Origin: Robertmurraya dakarensis
GTDB lineage: Bacteria; Bacillota; Bacilli; Bacillales; Cytobacillaceae
Assembly (NCBI RefSeq): GCF_900156875.1
Contig: NZ_LT707409.1
Location: 3,307,435 to 3,371,434 of the forward strand
Direction of reading: 5' to 3'
DNA: 64,000 bases
This document shows positions 43,192 to 51,655 of this stretch, one piece after another. The notes below the pieces were generated by a model. The model ran no database searches. It was not told the DNA's origin and saw nothing but the letters and a program-made list of their open reading frames with translations. The stretch's first letter is position 1; every line of letters starts with the position of its first letter. Position numbers and translations under genes: made by a program.

Positions 43192-43702
43192 AATGAATCC
43201 TCCAACAATTTGTCATATTCTGTGTATTCATTTTACATCACTTACAGGAAACAGGCATCTGAAATCCATCGTAAATTCTAAAGATTAAGGTAAATCTGTT
43301 AAAAATAGTAAATAATACCCGACCAAAAAAAGACACCCCAGACTTTTCTGGAGTGTAAAAATGGAGATTCTAATAGTATTGTTCTCAAGGAACAATAGAG
43401 CTAAAGGATTGTTACATTAGGATAGCGCCTTTTGGGCTAGACCTATATCCTTATTGAATCACAGTTTTCAGAAAAGAATAAACCCTAAAAAGCAGCGATA
43501 ATCCACTGGTATTACGGCATATATTATCTTTATCTGCCCTTTCTGCTCCGAAATATAACTTTAGGAATATTTTTAAAAGAATTCCCAAAAACGTTAAGCA
43601 ATTCCCATCAAACTTCCATGCCCCTCCCCTCTCACCCTAAAATTTTGTATAATAAGATATTATGGTGTTTTTTACACGTGCAAACGGTGGGAGGTTTTTG
43701 AA
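43192..43702. other. Intergenic region with an orphan minus-strand terminator
   Basis: On the minus strand the hairpin ACACTCCAGA/TCTGGGGTGT (43356-43333) is followed by CTTTTTTT, a good terminator with no gene before it. A second hairpin, TATTGTTC/GAACAATA at 43377-43397, lies just upstream on that strand. No reading frame is seen, so a small RNA is possible. TATAAT at 43648-43653 may belong to the plus-strand ywqB promoter. Confidence 0.4.
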
Positions 43703-45325
43703 TTGGCATCGATCCCAATGAAATATGAAGAGCTGCTTCAAGCAGCGGCAGCGGATTTAAAAGCGCTACTGTGGTCGGAACGGATCGAAGATGAAAAAAT
43801 CGTTCAAAAAGGCCTTCTTTTATACCGACAAGGTCTTGTCTCTAAAGCAAAGCTTGAAAATGACTTTGTCACGGCATCGGTACAGGATGTCACGAGAGTC
43901 CATGTCGAGCTCGACTTAAACTTTTTAAATTTGAGCACTTGCTCCTGTCCTACTGACGGGACGTGCCGGCATATTCTTGCTGTCTTTTTCTACGCATACT
44001 CCCAAGTCGGCAGTGTCGCAGAATGGGTGGAAGACTGGCGGCAGCCCGCTAAAGAGAAAAAATCAGCAGAAACATGGGGGCTGCAAAGAGCAAAGGACTT
44101 GTTGAAGACAGCCGGTGCTTTGCAGCCAGATTATGATTCCTGGGTATCCAGCTTTCGTGAAGACTTCGATTCCATCATGAAGGGAACGAAAAACCCTAAA
44201 CCCTATTTAGTACCAGATTTATTTCAAGTCTACAGCCGTAAGCTCAAGGCGAGCGCGCCCGTGAAGCAGGAATGGAAGCAGTTATATTATATCGTCGCTG
44301 CCATCCACTCTTTTCAACAATTGCTCAACCTGAGCCGGGAGCTGGATCATCAGGAAGCAGACATTAACCGGCACTATCGGCATCTGTTTTTTTCCATTAT
44401 CGATGAAATTGAAGAGCTGGTGGAAAAGTTAAGTGTGCATGCCATGCCCTTTGCGTTTGATGAGTTTATCGCAAGATTGAAGGATGATTGCATTTATTTG
44501 TTGGCAGAGGACTTTGACCTTGAATTTGAACGGACCCATCTTTATGTTGTGCTTTGGACAAAGCTTTACAAAAAGAAGGGCTGGCGTGAACAAGAAACCA
44601 AAAAACTTCAAGAGCTTTATGAACAAACACACACCGTTCCTCTTTTGCTTGGAAGCGCCCATCAGCACATCATGCTGCGGGATGACGACCGCGCATTAAA
44701 AATTTTACAGCATCTTGAAGAAGAAGCAGCACCTTATATGCTTTTCTGGCTGGAAATGTTGAAGGCTTCAAAGGATTGGAAGCGAATGGGCCCTTTTGTC
44801 GACATATTTGCGAACATGCTGCAAGGCTATATTAAGGAACTTCACGATACATATGCGCGCATGGAATTTACCCGCTGGGCATTGAAGGCTGTTTCTGTCT
44901 ACTGCATTGAAAATCATAAGTTCGATTTATATGAAAAAATTCTCGTTCAAACCCTGCCGTACAGTTACCGAATTTATGACGATTTTCTTTTCGAACAAAA
45001 ACAATATGATAAATGGAGTGACCTGCAAGTCTACATTGGATATGACATTTCTTCCTTATCAAACGACAAACTTAAGGCACTGCAAAAAGAAGAGCCGACG
45101 GTCCTGCTCCCGCTTTATCATCAATCAGTTCAACAGCAAATTAATTTAAAAAACCGCAGCAGTTACCGTGTAGCTGTCAAACATTTAAAGAAGCTGCGGA
45201 CGATTTATAAGAAGCTCAAGCGTGAAGACGATTGGCAGCAGTTTTTATCAGTACTTTTAGAAAACACGAAACGGCTGCGAGCCTTCCAGGAAGAATGCGA
45301 AAGGGGCAAGCTGATCAATGCTTAA
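43703..45325 (+). CDS. ywqB: SWIM zinc-finger protein, YwqB-like
   Basis: The start is TTG at 43703 with GGGAGG 8 bases before. The 540-residue protein has a SWIM zinc finger near residue 75 (STCSCPTDGTCRHILAVFF, the CxC...CxH pattern). The rest is mostly helical and not recognisable. SWIM domains are thought to bind DNA or protein. The stop overlaps the SNF2 helicase start by 8 bases, so the two are made together. The same pair occurs in B. subtilis as ywqB-ywqA. A role in DNA metabolism is likely, but the exact task is not known. Confidence 0.87.
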   Translation: MASIPMKYEELLQAAAADLKALLWSERIEDEKIVQKGLLLYRQGLVSKAKLENDFVTASVQDVTRVHVELDLNFLNLSTCSCPTDGTCRHILAVFFYAYSQVGSVAEWVEDWRQPAKEKKSAETWGLQRAKDLLKTAGALQPDYDSWVSSFREDFDSIMKGTKNPKPYLVPDLFQVYSRKLKASAPVKQEWKQLYYIVAAIHSFQQLLNLSRELDHQEADINRHYRHLFFSIIDEIEELVEKLSVHAMPFAFDEFIARLKDDCIYLLAEDFDLEFERTHLYVVLWTKLYKKKGWREQETKKLQELYEQTHTVPLLLGSAHQHIMLRDDDRALKILQHLEEEAAPYMLFWLEMLKASKDWKRMGPFVDIFANMLQGYIKELHDTYARMEFTRWALKAVSVYCIENHKFDLYEKILVQTLPYSYRIYDDFLFEQKQYDKWSDLQVYIGYDISSLSNDKLKALQKEEPTVLLPLYHQSVQQQINLKNRSSYRVAVKHLKKLRTIYKKLKREDDWQQFLSVLLENTKRLRAFQEECERGKLINA

Positions 45326-48122
45326 GTCAACATCGTTAAAAATTAATATAGAACCCTTGGAAGATGGCCAATTCTTTTTAACAGCCGAAAATGAAGACGG
45401 CTTTGATCTCAAGCCTAGCGAATGGAAGTCTCTCCTTTTCAATCGTCATGAAGCAAGCTACTATGGAACATTTGTTCAGGAGAAAAAGCTCGGTGTGGTC
45501 GTCGACGGCTGGCAGCTCGTTACGCTGCTTGCCAATGAGCAGTTTAACCGGCTCGTTGAATGGGATTGGGACGATACCGGGCAAATTTGCTTAGCCGCCG
45601 CCCATTCGATGTATGAATCGATCCAGGAAAAAGACTGGTTCCCCGACTTCGAGGCGCTCCAGCAGGATGAATTCAAATGGCGCCTCCCCCAGCGGGTGTA
45701 CCATGAATTCGGCGAAAACTTCTGGGAGCAGAACGTCGAGCATGACATCCCTGTTAAAGATTTTGTAACAGGCTGGTATAACGCATCCCTGCAGGCTTTT
45801 TTTAAAAAAGAACCGCAGTGGAAAGAAAAAATCGGCAAGAAGCTCGAAGCCATTCAAAATCATTCTCTTCCTCCACGGGCACTTTCTTCTTATTTTGATG
45901 AAGAAACTTGGAGTGAATGGATTGGATTGAAGGATAGCGCCCTGCCCTTTTCGATAGGGCTGAGATTAGAAGAGCCCGCTGATATCGCTGAACCGTGGGA
46001 GCTGCGGATCTTTTTACGAGGAAAAGATGATCCTGAAGTCGTCGTTGATGTAAATGATCATAGCAATATGCCTGCGAAATGGTTTGACTTCCTTGAAGCA
46101 GTCGATCGAGAGCAGCAGCGCTGGATTGCGCTTTTTCCCTGGCTGGAAGGTAAAAATGGCGTAACAAACATACTGACGGAAAATGAAGCATGGCTATTCT
46201 TAACAGAAGGCAGTGAAACACTATTGGCGTTAGGAATTGAGATTCTTCTCCCTTCATGGTGGCTGGCGATGAAAAATGCCAATTTGAAAGTCAAAGCGAA
46301 ATTGAAGGGTTCCGCCTCCAGCCATAGGCCTTCATTCGTTGGATTGCAGGCGATGCTGGATTACAACTGGCGCTTCTCGATGAATGGCGTTGAGCTTTCT
46401 GAAGAGGAGTTCTCACAGCTCGTTGAAGAAAAGCGGCGACTTGTCTATATTCGCGGCCGCTGGATTAAGCTTGATCCTGGGTTTGTTCATCAAATTCAAG
46501 AATTGATGAAACGAGCTGAAAAGGAAGGCCTGCATGTTCGCGATTTAATTCAGCAGGAATTACTTGGACCTGATGAAAATGAAGGCGATTCAGCTGAAGA
46601 TCTCGGGCTGATGCGCGTGCAAATTGAACTGAATCGTCAATGGAAGCAAATGATCAAACAGCTCCGCGATATCAAATCGATTCCTGAAGCATCTGTGCCT
46701 GACAGCTTCCAAGGCGCGCTCCGCCCTTATCAAATTCAAGGGATGAGCTGGCTCTTGTTTTTACGCCAGTACGGTTTTGGGGCTGTGCTTGCCGATGATA
46801 TGGGACTTGGAAAAACGATTCAATTGATCTCGTATATTCTGTCTGTGAAGGAAAAAGAAAAAAGCGGTCCTGCCCTGATTATTTGCCCTACCTCCGTTTT
46901 AGGAAACTGGCAAAAGGAGATTGAACGTTTTGCACCTGATTTGAACGTCTATCTCCACTATGGATCAAATCGTATGAAGGAAGACGCTTTTACGGAAAAA
47001 GTGTCTGAAGTTGATATCGTGCTGACCTCATTCGGGCTGACCCATCTTGATCTTGCTGAATTTGAGAGCATTGAATGGAGTTCTATTTCAATAGATGAAG
47101 CGCAAAACATTAAAAATGCGCAGACGAAGCAGTCGCGGGCGGTGCGCAAGTTAAAAGGCAAGCATCATATCGCATTAACGGGGACACCGATGGAAAACCG
47201 CTTGAGCGAATTGTGGTCGATTTTTGATTTTACCAATCACGGTTTCCTTGGCAGCCTTGGTCAATTCCAGAAAAACTATGTCGTTCCAATCGAGAAGAAC
47301 GATGAAAAAGAAAAGATTGGTGAGCTGCAGGCGTTGATTCGTCCCTTCCTTTTAAGAAGGACGAAAAAGGATGAAGAGGTTGCACTAAATCTGCCTGATA
47401 AGCAGGAGCAAAAGGAATACTGTCCGCTGACGGCCGAGCAGGCGTCACTTTACGAACAGCTCGTCCGCGATACATTTGTGCAAATTGAGACATTAACAGG
47501 CCTTGAACGAAAAGGATTAATTCTGCAATTATTGAGCCGTTTGAAGCAGCTTTGCAACCACCCTGCACTGTATTTGAAAGAAGAAAAGCCGAAGCGTGTG
47601 CTGGAACGATCTGTGAAGCTTGAAAAATTGGCCGAACTAGTCGACGCCGTGCTGGAGCAAAAGGAAAGCTGCTTAATTTTTACCCAATATATTGAAATGG
47701 GTGAAATGATGCGGACGATGCTGAAGCAGAAGTTCAAAATCGAAGTTCCATTCCTGAATGGCAGTGTTCCAAAAAGCAAGCGTGATGAGATGATTACCCG
47801 TTTCCAAAACCACGAGTTCCCTGTATTCATACTGTCGTTAAAAGCAGGCGGCACCGGTTTGAATTTAACGGCGGCCAATCATGTCATCCACTATGACCGC
47901 TGGTGGAACCCCGCTGTCGAGAATCAAGCAACAGACCGTGCTTACCGCATTGGCCAAAAGCGGTTTGTCCATGTTCATAAATTCATCAGCACCGGCACAC
48001 TCGAAGAAAAAATCGATGCCATGCTCGAGAAAAAACAATCGCTCAACGACGCCATCATCCAAAGCGACAGCTGGATCACCGAACTCTCCACAGACGAACT
48101 CCGCGACCTCGTCTCCCTATAA
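45318..48122 (+). CDS. ywqA: SNF2-family DEAD/DEAH-type helicase/translocase, YwqA-like
   Basis: The 934-residue protein has a long N-terminal region (about 1-450, bacterial SNF2-associated) and a C-terminal SNF2 motor. Motifs in order: LADDMGLGKTIQLISY (I), LIICPTSVLGNWQKEI (Ia), SIDEAQNIKN (II), ALTGTPMENRLSELWSIFDF (III), SLKAGGTGLNLTAANHV (V) and RWWNPAVENQATDRAYRIGQ (VI). It is an ATP-driven double-strand DNA translocase that may remodel protein-DNA complexes. It overlaps ywqB. The stop is followed 4 bases later by a GGTACC-type repeat and then a terminator. Confidence 0.93.
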   Translation: MLKSTSLKINIEPLEDGQFFLTAENEDGFDLKPSEWKSLLFNRHEASYYGTFVQEKKLGVVVDGWQLVTLLANEQFNRLVEWDWDDTGQICLAAAHSMYESIQEKDWFPDFEALQQDEFKWRLPQRVYHEFGENFWEQNVEHDIPVKDFVTGWYNASLQAFFKKEPQWKEKIGKKLEAIQNHSLPPRALSSYFDEETWSEWIGLKDSALPFSIGLRLEEPADIAEPWELRIFLRGKDDPEVVVDVNDHSNMPAKWFDFLEAVDREQQRWIALFPWLEGKNGVTNILTENEAWLFLTEGSETLLALGIEILLPSWWLAMKNANLKVKAKLKGSASSHRPSFVGLQAMLDYNWRFSMNGVELSEEEFSQLVEEKRRLVYIRGRWIKLDPGFVHQIQELMKRAEKEGLHVRDLIQQELLGPDENEGDSAEDLGLMRVQIELNRQWKQMIKQLRDIKSIPEASVPDSFQGALRPYQIQGMSWLLFLRQYGFGAVLADDMGLGKTIQLISYILSVKEKEKSGPALIICPTSVLGNWQKEIERFAPDLNVYLHYGSNRMKEDAFTEKVSEVDIVLTSFGLTHLDLAEFESIEWSSISIDEAQNIKNAQTKQSRAVRKLKGKHHIALTGTPMENRLSELWSIFDFTNHGFLGSLGQFQKNYVVPIEKNDEKEKIGELQALIRPFLLRRTKKDEEVALNLPDKQEQKEYCPLTAEQASLYEQLVRDTFVQIETLTGLERKGLILQLLSRLKQLCNHPALYLKEEKPKRVLERSVKLEKLAELVDAVLEQKESCLIFTQYIEMGEMMRTMLKQKFKIEVPFLNGSVPKSKRDEMITRFQNHEFPVFILSLKAGGTGLNLTAANHVIHYDRWWNPAVENQATDRAYRIGQKRFVHVHKFISTGTLEEKIDAMLEKKQSLNDAIIQSDSWITELSTDELRDLVSL

Positions 48123-48125
48123 AAA

Positions 48126-48187
48126 AGCGGTACCTGGTACCGTCCGTGGACAGTTGTTCGATTTTGTCCGCACGGAGCGGACACACA
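48126..48187. repeat. GGTACC-type palindromic element, copy D
   Basis: GCGGTACCTGGTACCG and TCCGTGGACA (48127-48152) are followed by TGTCCGC-ACGGA-GCGGACA, an inner hairpin. It is a half copy of the family at 37915 and 41224. It lies directly after ywqA and before its terminator. Confidence 0.8.
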
Positions 48188-48199
48188 CTATATTTTACG

Positions 48200-48220
48200 G
48201 CACCAGGTCTTTCCTGGTGC
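48200..48220 (+). terminator. Terminator of ywqB-ywqA
   Basis: GCACCAGG pairs with CCTGGTGC around TCTTT, followed by TGTTTTTCTG. Confidence 0.88.
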
Positions 48221-48247
48221 TGTTTTTCTGTCTTGAAATAGAAAAAA

Positions 48248-48269
48248 CGACGGTTCTAGTTTACCGTCG
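48248..48269 (-). terminator. Terminator of the ssbB unit
   Basis: On the minus strand CGACGGT pairs with ACCGTCG around AAACTAGA, followed by TTTTTTC. It is about 95 bases after the stop of the small gene behind ssbB. Confidence 0.8.
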
Positions 48270-48361
48270 CTGGAAATGTGAGGTTTGGAGGATTGCTTTG
48301 ATTTTTTCTACCAAGAACTTGGGGAATTGGGGGGATAATATTTAGTAAAGATCATGAATAA

Positions 48362-48541
48362 TTATGATATAAATGATTTCTTTTCAGCAGGTTCTTTGGG
48401 GCTTTCGTTAAGTAAGATGTATTCAAGCTGCAGGATGCGCTTATGAAGCTGTTCGGCTCGTTCATTTGATTTCCCAACCATCATTATGAGCCGTTCGAGT
48501 AATATTTCGAGACTTTTGTCTCGATCGATCAGGGTCTTCAA
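48362..48541 (-). CDS. 59-residue protein overlapping the ssbB stop
   Basis: A TTG start at 48541 overlaps the ssbB stop (TTGA), with AGAGGTGG about 9 bases before it inside ssbB. The product begins MKTLIDRDKSLEILLERLIM and ends EKKSFIS. It is a highly charged, helical protein with heptad-like leucines (LEILLERLI, RAEQLHKRILQLEYILL), fitting a small coiled coil. Translational coupling suggests it acts with SsbB or is simply co-expressed. I do not recognise a family. No other reading fits the overlap so well. Confidence 0.68.
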   Translation of the reverse strand: MKTLIDRDKSLEILLERLIMMVGKSNERAEQLHKRILQLEYILLNESPKEPAEKKSFIS

Positions 48542-48900
48542 TTGGTGACCACCTCTTTTTCAGCATGTGTACTATTCGCTTTCTTGCTATCCAGAAATTT
48601 TACATTTTCGGCAATAACCTCCGTTACATAGGTTCTCTTTCCATCTTGATTATCATAATTCCTCGTTTTAATTCGTCCCGTAATGCCGATCAACGACCCC
48701 TTTTTACAATAGCGCGACGTATTTTCAGCCATTTTCCTCCACAAGGTGCACTGAACAAAATCCGCCTCAATTTCACCCTGGTGATTTCGAAAATTTCTGC
48801 TCACTGCAAGTGTTACGTTGGTTACGGCATTTCCATCTGTCGTCACCCTTAACTCAGGATCTTTCGTCAACCTTCCAACCAGTGTTACTTGATTGATCAT
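48538..48900 (-). CDS. ssbB: Single-stranded DNA-binding protein SsbB
   Basis: The 120-residue protein is an OB-fold SSB: MINQVTLVGRLTKDPELRVT, ADFVQCTLWRKMAENTSRYC, KKGSLIGITGRIKTRNYD. It is short and lacks the acidic DIPF-type tail of SsbA, as expected for SsbB, which protects incoming single strands during natural transformation. In B. subtilis ssbB is near ywpF and is switched on by ComK; ComK-like AT boxes lie at 48970-49036. A GAGAGGTG ribosome site precedes the ATG. It is divergent from ywpF. Confidence 0.93.
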   Translation of the reverse strand: MINQVTLVGRLTKDPELRVTTDGNAVTNVTLAVSRNFRNHQGEIEADFVQCTLWRKMAENTSRYCKKGSLIGITGRIKTRNYDNQDGKRTYVTEVIAENVKFLDSKKANSTHAEKEVVTN

Positions 48901-48969
48901 CTTTCATCACCTCTCTCCCTTGGGATATCGTTATCATAACCGGAGATGACCATTCTCGTAAAACCGCCG

Positions 48970-49036
48970 AAATTAAATTTTAGCCTCTTTTCAAAGCCGA
49001 AAATCTGATTTTCCCCTAGAGAAAAATTAAACTTTT
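48970..49036. promoter_or_regulatory. Possible ComK boxes upstream of ssbB
   Basis: ComK sites are paired AAAAN5TTTT boxes. AAAATCTGATTTT at 49000-49012 fits exactly. Imperfect boxes are AAATTAAATTTT at 48970-48981, 18 bases away, and AAAATTAAACTTTT at 49023-49036, 10 bases away. Spacings of 8 and 18 are usual. The distance to ssbB (70-136 bases) is suitable. Background AT content is high, so chance matches are possible. Confidence 0.5.
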
Positions 49037-49132
49037 AACTTAAAATAAACCCAATACGACAAAATTCTTTTCTCTTTCCTATTTTTATCGACAATATTCG
49101 ACAATGGCAAAATTTTCATTATCAGACTGGTA

Positions 49133-49141
49133 TGGTATAAT
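49133..49141 (+). promoter_or_regulatory. Extended -10 promoter of ywpF
   Basis: TGGTATAAT is a full TGnTATAAT match, about 39 bases before the ATG at 49180. The -35 region is weak. GGGAGG at 49168-49173 is the ribosome site. Confidence 0.65.
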
Positions 49142-49179
49142 TTTATCTAGCAAATACTACTGCGGTCGGGAGGTGTAGG

Positions 49180-49608
49180 ATGAAGACATTTAAGCTTGTT
49201 TCGTTAAAAGTGGTAAAAGAAGACGGTCTAATGGATGTCCCGCTTGAGGATGGCATAATGATTAGTAAAGAGGATGAAGAAAATTCTTGGTTAATTGAGA
49301 GTTATATTGATAAATCATTTCAGCGTTTTTTCCAGGAAGCGTATGACCAGAAGAAGGAATTGCTCATCCAAACAATCATTTCCAAATTAGATAATGATCC
49401 CGTTCTCTTCCGTGTCCACACAAGATCAGTTATTTCCTTCGAGAAGCATATTAGCATTCTGCTTCAAGGAACACTGAAAAAAATGAGAAGCAGCTATGCT
49501 GAGAACCTGTTAAGCAGTTTGATCTCAAAAGGCCTCAGCGGAGAGAATCTATTAATTGAGTTTAAAGATAAATTCTATAATCGTCCTAAGTCCAACTCAA
49601 AGGTTTAA
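49180..49608 (+). CDS. ywpF: YwpF-like protein of unknown function
   Basis: The 142-residue protein begins MKTFKLVSLKVVKEDGLMDV and contains INKEDGE-like SKEDEENSWLIES and a basic end. Start, length and position beside ssbB match B. subtilis YwpF. No signal peptide or membrane segment is present. The central part has RVHTRSVISFEKHISILLQG. The function is not known; the place beside competence and DNA genes gives no firm clue. Confidence 0.8.
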   Translation: MKTFKLVSLKVVKEDGLMDVPLEDGIMISKEDEENSWLIESYIDKSFQRFFQEAYDQKKELLIQTIISKLDNDPVLFRVHTRSVISFEKHISILLQGTLKKMRSSYAENLLSSLISKGLSGENLLIEFKDKFYNRPKSNSKV

Positions 49609-49677
49609 AACAAGCGTTGAACAAGCTGCACTGCACCCGAGACACTGCATCCGCCGCAATATTTTTGACATAACAAA

Positions 49678-49706
49678 ACTCCCGGCCCTGAAGGATGCTC
49701 GGGAGT
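49678..49706 (+). terminator. Terminator of ywpF
   Basis: ACTCCCG pairs with CGGGAGT over a 15-base loop, followed by ACTTATTTATAG. The T tract is modest. It could also serve the minus strand, where TTTTGTTATG follows. Confidence 0.65.
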
Positions 49707-49725
49707 ACTTATTTATAGTCAAAAA

Positions 49726-49899
49726 TCAGTGCAGAATACTCGATTGAAAAACGTCTTTCTTTTCTATGATCTTGATATTCAGCTGTTCAATGATATAATC
49801 AATGTCCTGATTTTTATAATCACGAAGGGGAAGCTCCTCACTGTAACATTGGTAGTACAGGATGGAAGCCAGCTTTAATTTTTCCTCACTGGCAGGCAT
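49726..49899 (-). CDS. 57-residue frame downstream of an A9 tract, probable gene tail
   Basis: The frame reads MPASEEKLKLASILYYQCYS ... KIIEKKDVFQSSILH. It has no ribosome site of its own. The same frame is open upstream through VEQL to the A9 run that ends the previous gene. With one more A in that run the two would join into one 202-residue protein. It is therefore probably the C-terminal part of the gene at 49908-50333, cut by a frameshift or joined by slippage. Confidence 0.5.
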   Translation of the reverse strand: MPASEEKLKLASILYYQCYSEELPLRDYKNQDIDYIIEQLNIKIIEKKDVFQSSILH

Positions 49900-49907
49900 T
49901 AGCTGTT

Positions 49908-50333
49908 CTACTTTTTTTTTAACTCCTGCTTTAAATCCTCAATGACAAACTTTGCTTCCGTTTTACAAGAATAATTCCGTTCTTCTCCAACTTCCTGCTG
50001 AAGTCTATCAATTTCTTGCATTTGCTCTTCTGTTGGTTCTTCCGAAAGGATTTTATCAATGGTTTCATTAATCTTATCTGCAAGCTGCTCATGAAACGCA
50101 GGATTATTTTTAACATCATCGCTAATTTTTTCATACCAAGATGAGTTATTTGTTATATAGTGCTGCCACTCACTAATAAATTTTTCAATATCAAATTTAT
50201 TTTCATTCCAACGTATTTGATTCATGTATTGTTCAAATGCGGTTGAAATGGATCGTGAAATGCTAATTTTTATGCCTGGTGAAAGATCTTTAAACATTCT
50301 AGTAAAAGTACCCCCAAACTTAATCTCGACCAT
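49908..50333 (-). CDS. Hypothetical helical protein ending at an A9 tract
   Basis: The 141-residue product begins MVEIKFGGTFTRMFKDLSPG behind AAGGAG. It is charged and mostly helical (FISEWQHYITNNSSWYEKIS, INETIDKILSEEPTEEQMQE) and has no membrane segment. It ends EDLKQELKKK and then TAG, directly after a run of nine A bases (49912-49920 on the minus strand). The next frame continues plausibly for 61 more residues. I do not recognise the family. Which length is made in the cell cannot be decided from sequence. Confidence 0.6.
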   Translation of the reverse strand: MVEIKFGGTFTRMFKDLSPGIKISISRSISTAFEQYMNQIRWNENKFDIEKFISEWQHYITNNSSWYEKISDDVKNNPAFHEQLADKINETIDKILSEEPTEEQMQEIDRLQQEVGEERNYSCKTEAKFVIEDLKQELKKK

Positions 50334-50607
50334 AAACTCCTTCTCAACATTTTCACTTTATCATAATAGCTTTCATCTGACAAATAAAACTAGGTAAATT
50401 CAAAATTCGACCGTTCTTCATTCGCCATTAAAAAAGCCGCGCTCATGGTTCGCGATTACTCTATTTAGAGCTGATTTTTCAATTAGTCCAGGCAGATGCC
50501 CTCTCTAACTTTCTGTAATTTGTTTCGTAAAAATAAGGACAGGTCACCCTGTCCTATTTATTGCTATGACATTATCGGGCAGTGAAACCACCTTTAGAGA
50601 TTTCACA
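50334..50607. terminator. Intergenic region with lipoprotein terminator
   Basis: AGGACAGG (50536-50543) pairs with CCTGTCCT (50548-50555) around TCAC. On the minus strand ATTTTTACG follows. It lies 53 bases after the lipoprotein gene stop. The rest shows no gene. Confidence 0.65.
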
Positions 50608-50940
50608 TTATTTATCTTGATTATTCTCGTCTTCCATATCATTTTGATCTTCCAGCATATCTTCGCCTTGCTCATTATTATCTTCGAGCATATCGCCGCC
50701 GCCAGTTTGATCCTCTGTTTGGTTCATATCCATATCGCCATTTCCGTTCTCTCCAGTTGTGCCAGCTCCGTTATCGCCATTTGTACCAGCACCGTTGTTG
50801 TCATTAACGTCGCCGTTATTTGGAGTCTCCACATTCACATCTTCTTCTGGAGGCGGATCCTGATCATTCCCAGCACAGCCAGCCAGTACCATCGCTGTCA
50901 ATAAAGTACCTCCAAGGAGTGCTAAAAGCTTTTTCTTCAT
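50608..50940 (-). CDS. Small acidic lipoprotein
   Basis: The 110-residue protein has a lipoprotein signal (MKKKLLALLGGTLLTAMVLA) with the lipobox LAGC at about 19-22, so the mature protein is fixed to the membrane by a lipid on Cys22. The rest is low-complexity and very acidic, rich in Asn, Asp, Gly and Glu (NGAGTNGDNGAGTT, EDQNDMEDENNQDK), and probably disordered. GGAG precedes the ATG. I know no function; such proteins occur in many Bacillus species. It lies upstream of a terminator and is probably transcribed alone. Confidence 0.78.
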   Translation of the reverse strand: MKKKLLALLGGTLLTAMVLAGCAGNDQDPPPEEDVNVETPNNGDVNDNNGAGTNGDNGAGTTGENGNGDMDMNQTEDQTGGGDMLEDNNEQGEDMLEDQNDMEDENNQDK

Positions 50941-51062
50941 AAGTATAAGCTCCTTTCATATTTTATTGATTCTGGACCTAATATGTATCGGTCTGTTGTT
51001 ATGTTGCCCAAAAGCGATAATTATTTGCATATTTTTTCAAAAAATTTTTTTGCAAATAAAAA

Positions 51063-51087
51063 CACCCGGCACAACACGTACCAGGTG
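51063..51087 (-). terminator. Terminator of fabZ
   Basis: On the minus strand CACCTGGT pairs with GCCGGGTG (with G-U pairs), followed by TTTTTATTTG. It lies 10 bases after the stop. Confidence 0.78.
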
Positions 51088-51096
51088 GATCCTTTG

Positions 51097-51531
51097 CTAT
51101 TCTTTTTTCTCTCCAAGACCAAACATAATTTCCGCTTCTACCGCGACTTCTCCATCTACCGTTGCCACCGCTTTCCCTTTTCCAAAAGAACCGCGCACAC
51201 GAGTCATTTCTACCTCTAAGCGGAGCTGGTCGCCCGGTACTACCTGTCTTTTCATCCGGCAATTATCAATTCCAGCAAAAAACGCAAGTCTTCCTCGGTT
51301 TTCTTCCTTTTTTAAAATTGCCACAGCGCCCACTTGTGCTAACGCCTCCACAATCAATACTCCCGGCATCACCGGGTACTCTGGGAAATGACCGTTGAAA
51401 AATTCTTCATTCGCTGAAACATTCTTAATGCCGACAGCTCTTTTGCCTTCTTCTACTTCTAAAATTCGATCCACAAGCAAAAACGGGTAGCGGTGCGGAA
51501 TAATATCTTTAATTTCGTTAATATCAAGCAT
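51097..51531 (-). CDS. fabZ: 3-hydroxyacyl-ACP dehydratase FabZ
   Basis: The 144-residue hot-dog protein has the family marks: [18 protein letters not shown] with the catalytic His, and [20 protein letters not shown] with the catalytic Glu. It removes water from 3-hydroxyacyl-ACP in fatty acid synthesis. Length and position near flhP/mbl match B. subtilis ywpB (fabZ). AGGAGG lies upstream of the ATG. It is transcribed alone, as shown by its terminator and the separate operon upstream. Confidence 0.95.
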   Translation of the reverse strand: MLDINEIKDIIPHRYPFLLVDRILEVEEGKRAVGIKNVSANEEFFNGHFPEYPVMPGVLIVEALAQVGAVAILKKEENRGRLAFFAGIDNCRMKRQVVPGDQLRLEVEMTRVRGSFGKGKAVATVDGEVAVEAEIMFGLGEKKE

Positions 51532-51625
51532 ATGTAATTAGTACCTCCTACTAACACTAGGTTTTATCTTATTTTATAGGCTAAACCTGGAACATGCAAG
51601 CTTTGCCTTTCCCTTACAAACAAAT

Positions 51626-51647
51626 AGAGAGCCTCAATCGGCTCTCT
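51626..51647 (-). terminator. Terminator after the M20 peptidase gene
   Basis: AGAGAGCC pairs with GGCTCTCT around TCAATC. On the minus strand ATTTGTTTG follows. It closes the transporter operon, 8 bases after the stop. Confidence 0.75.
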
Positions 51648-51655
51648 CATTTTAC

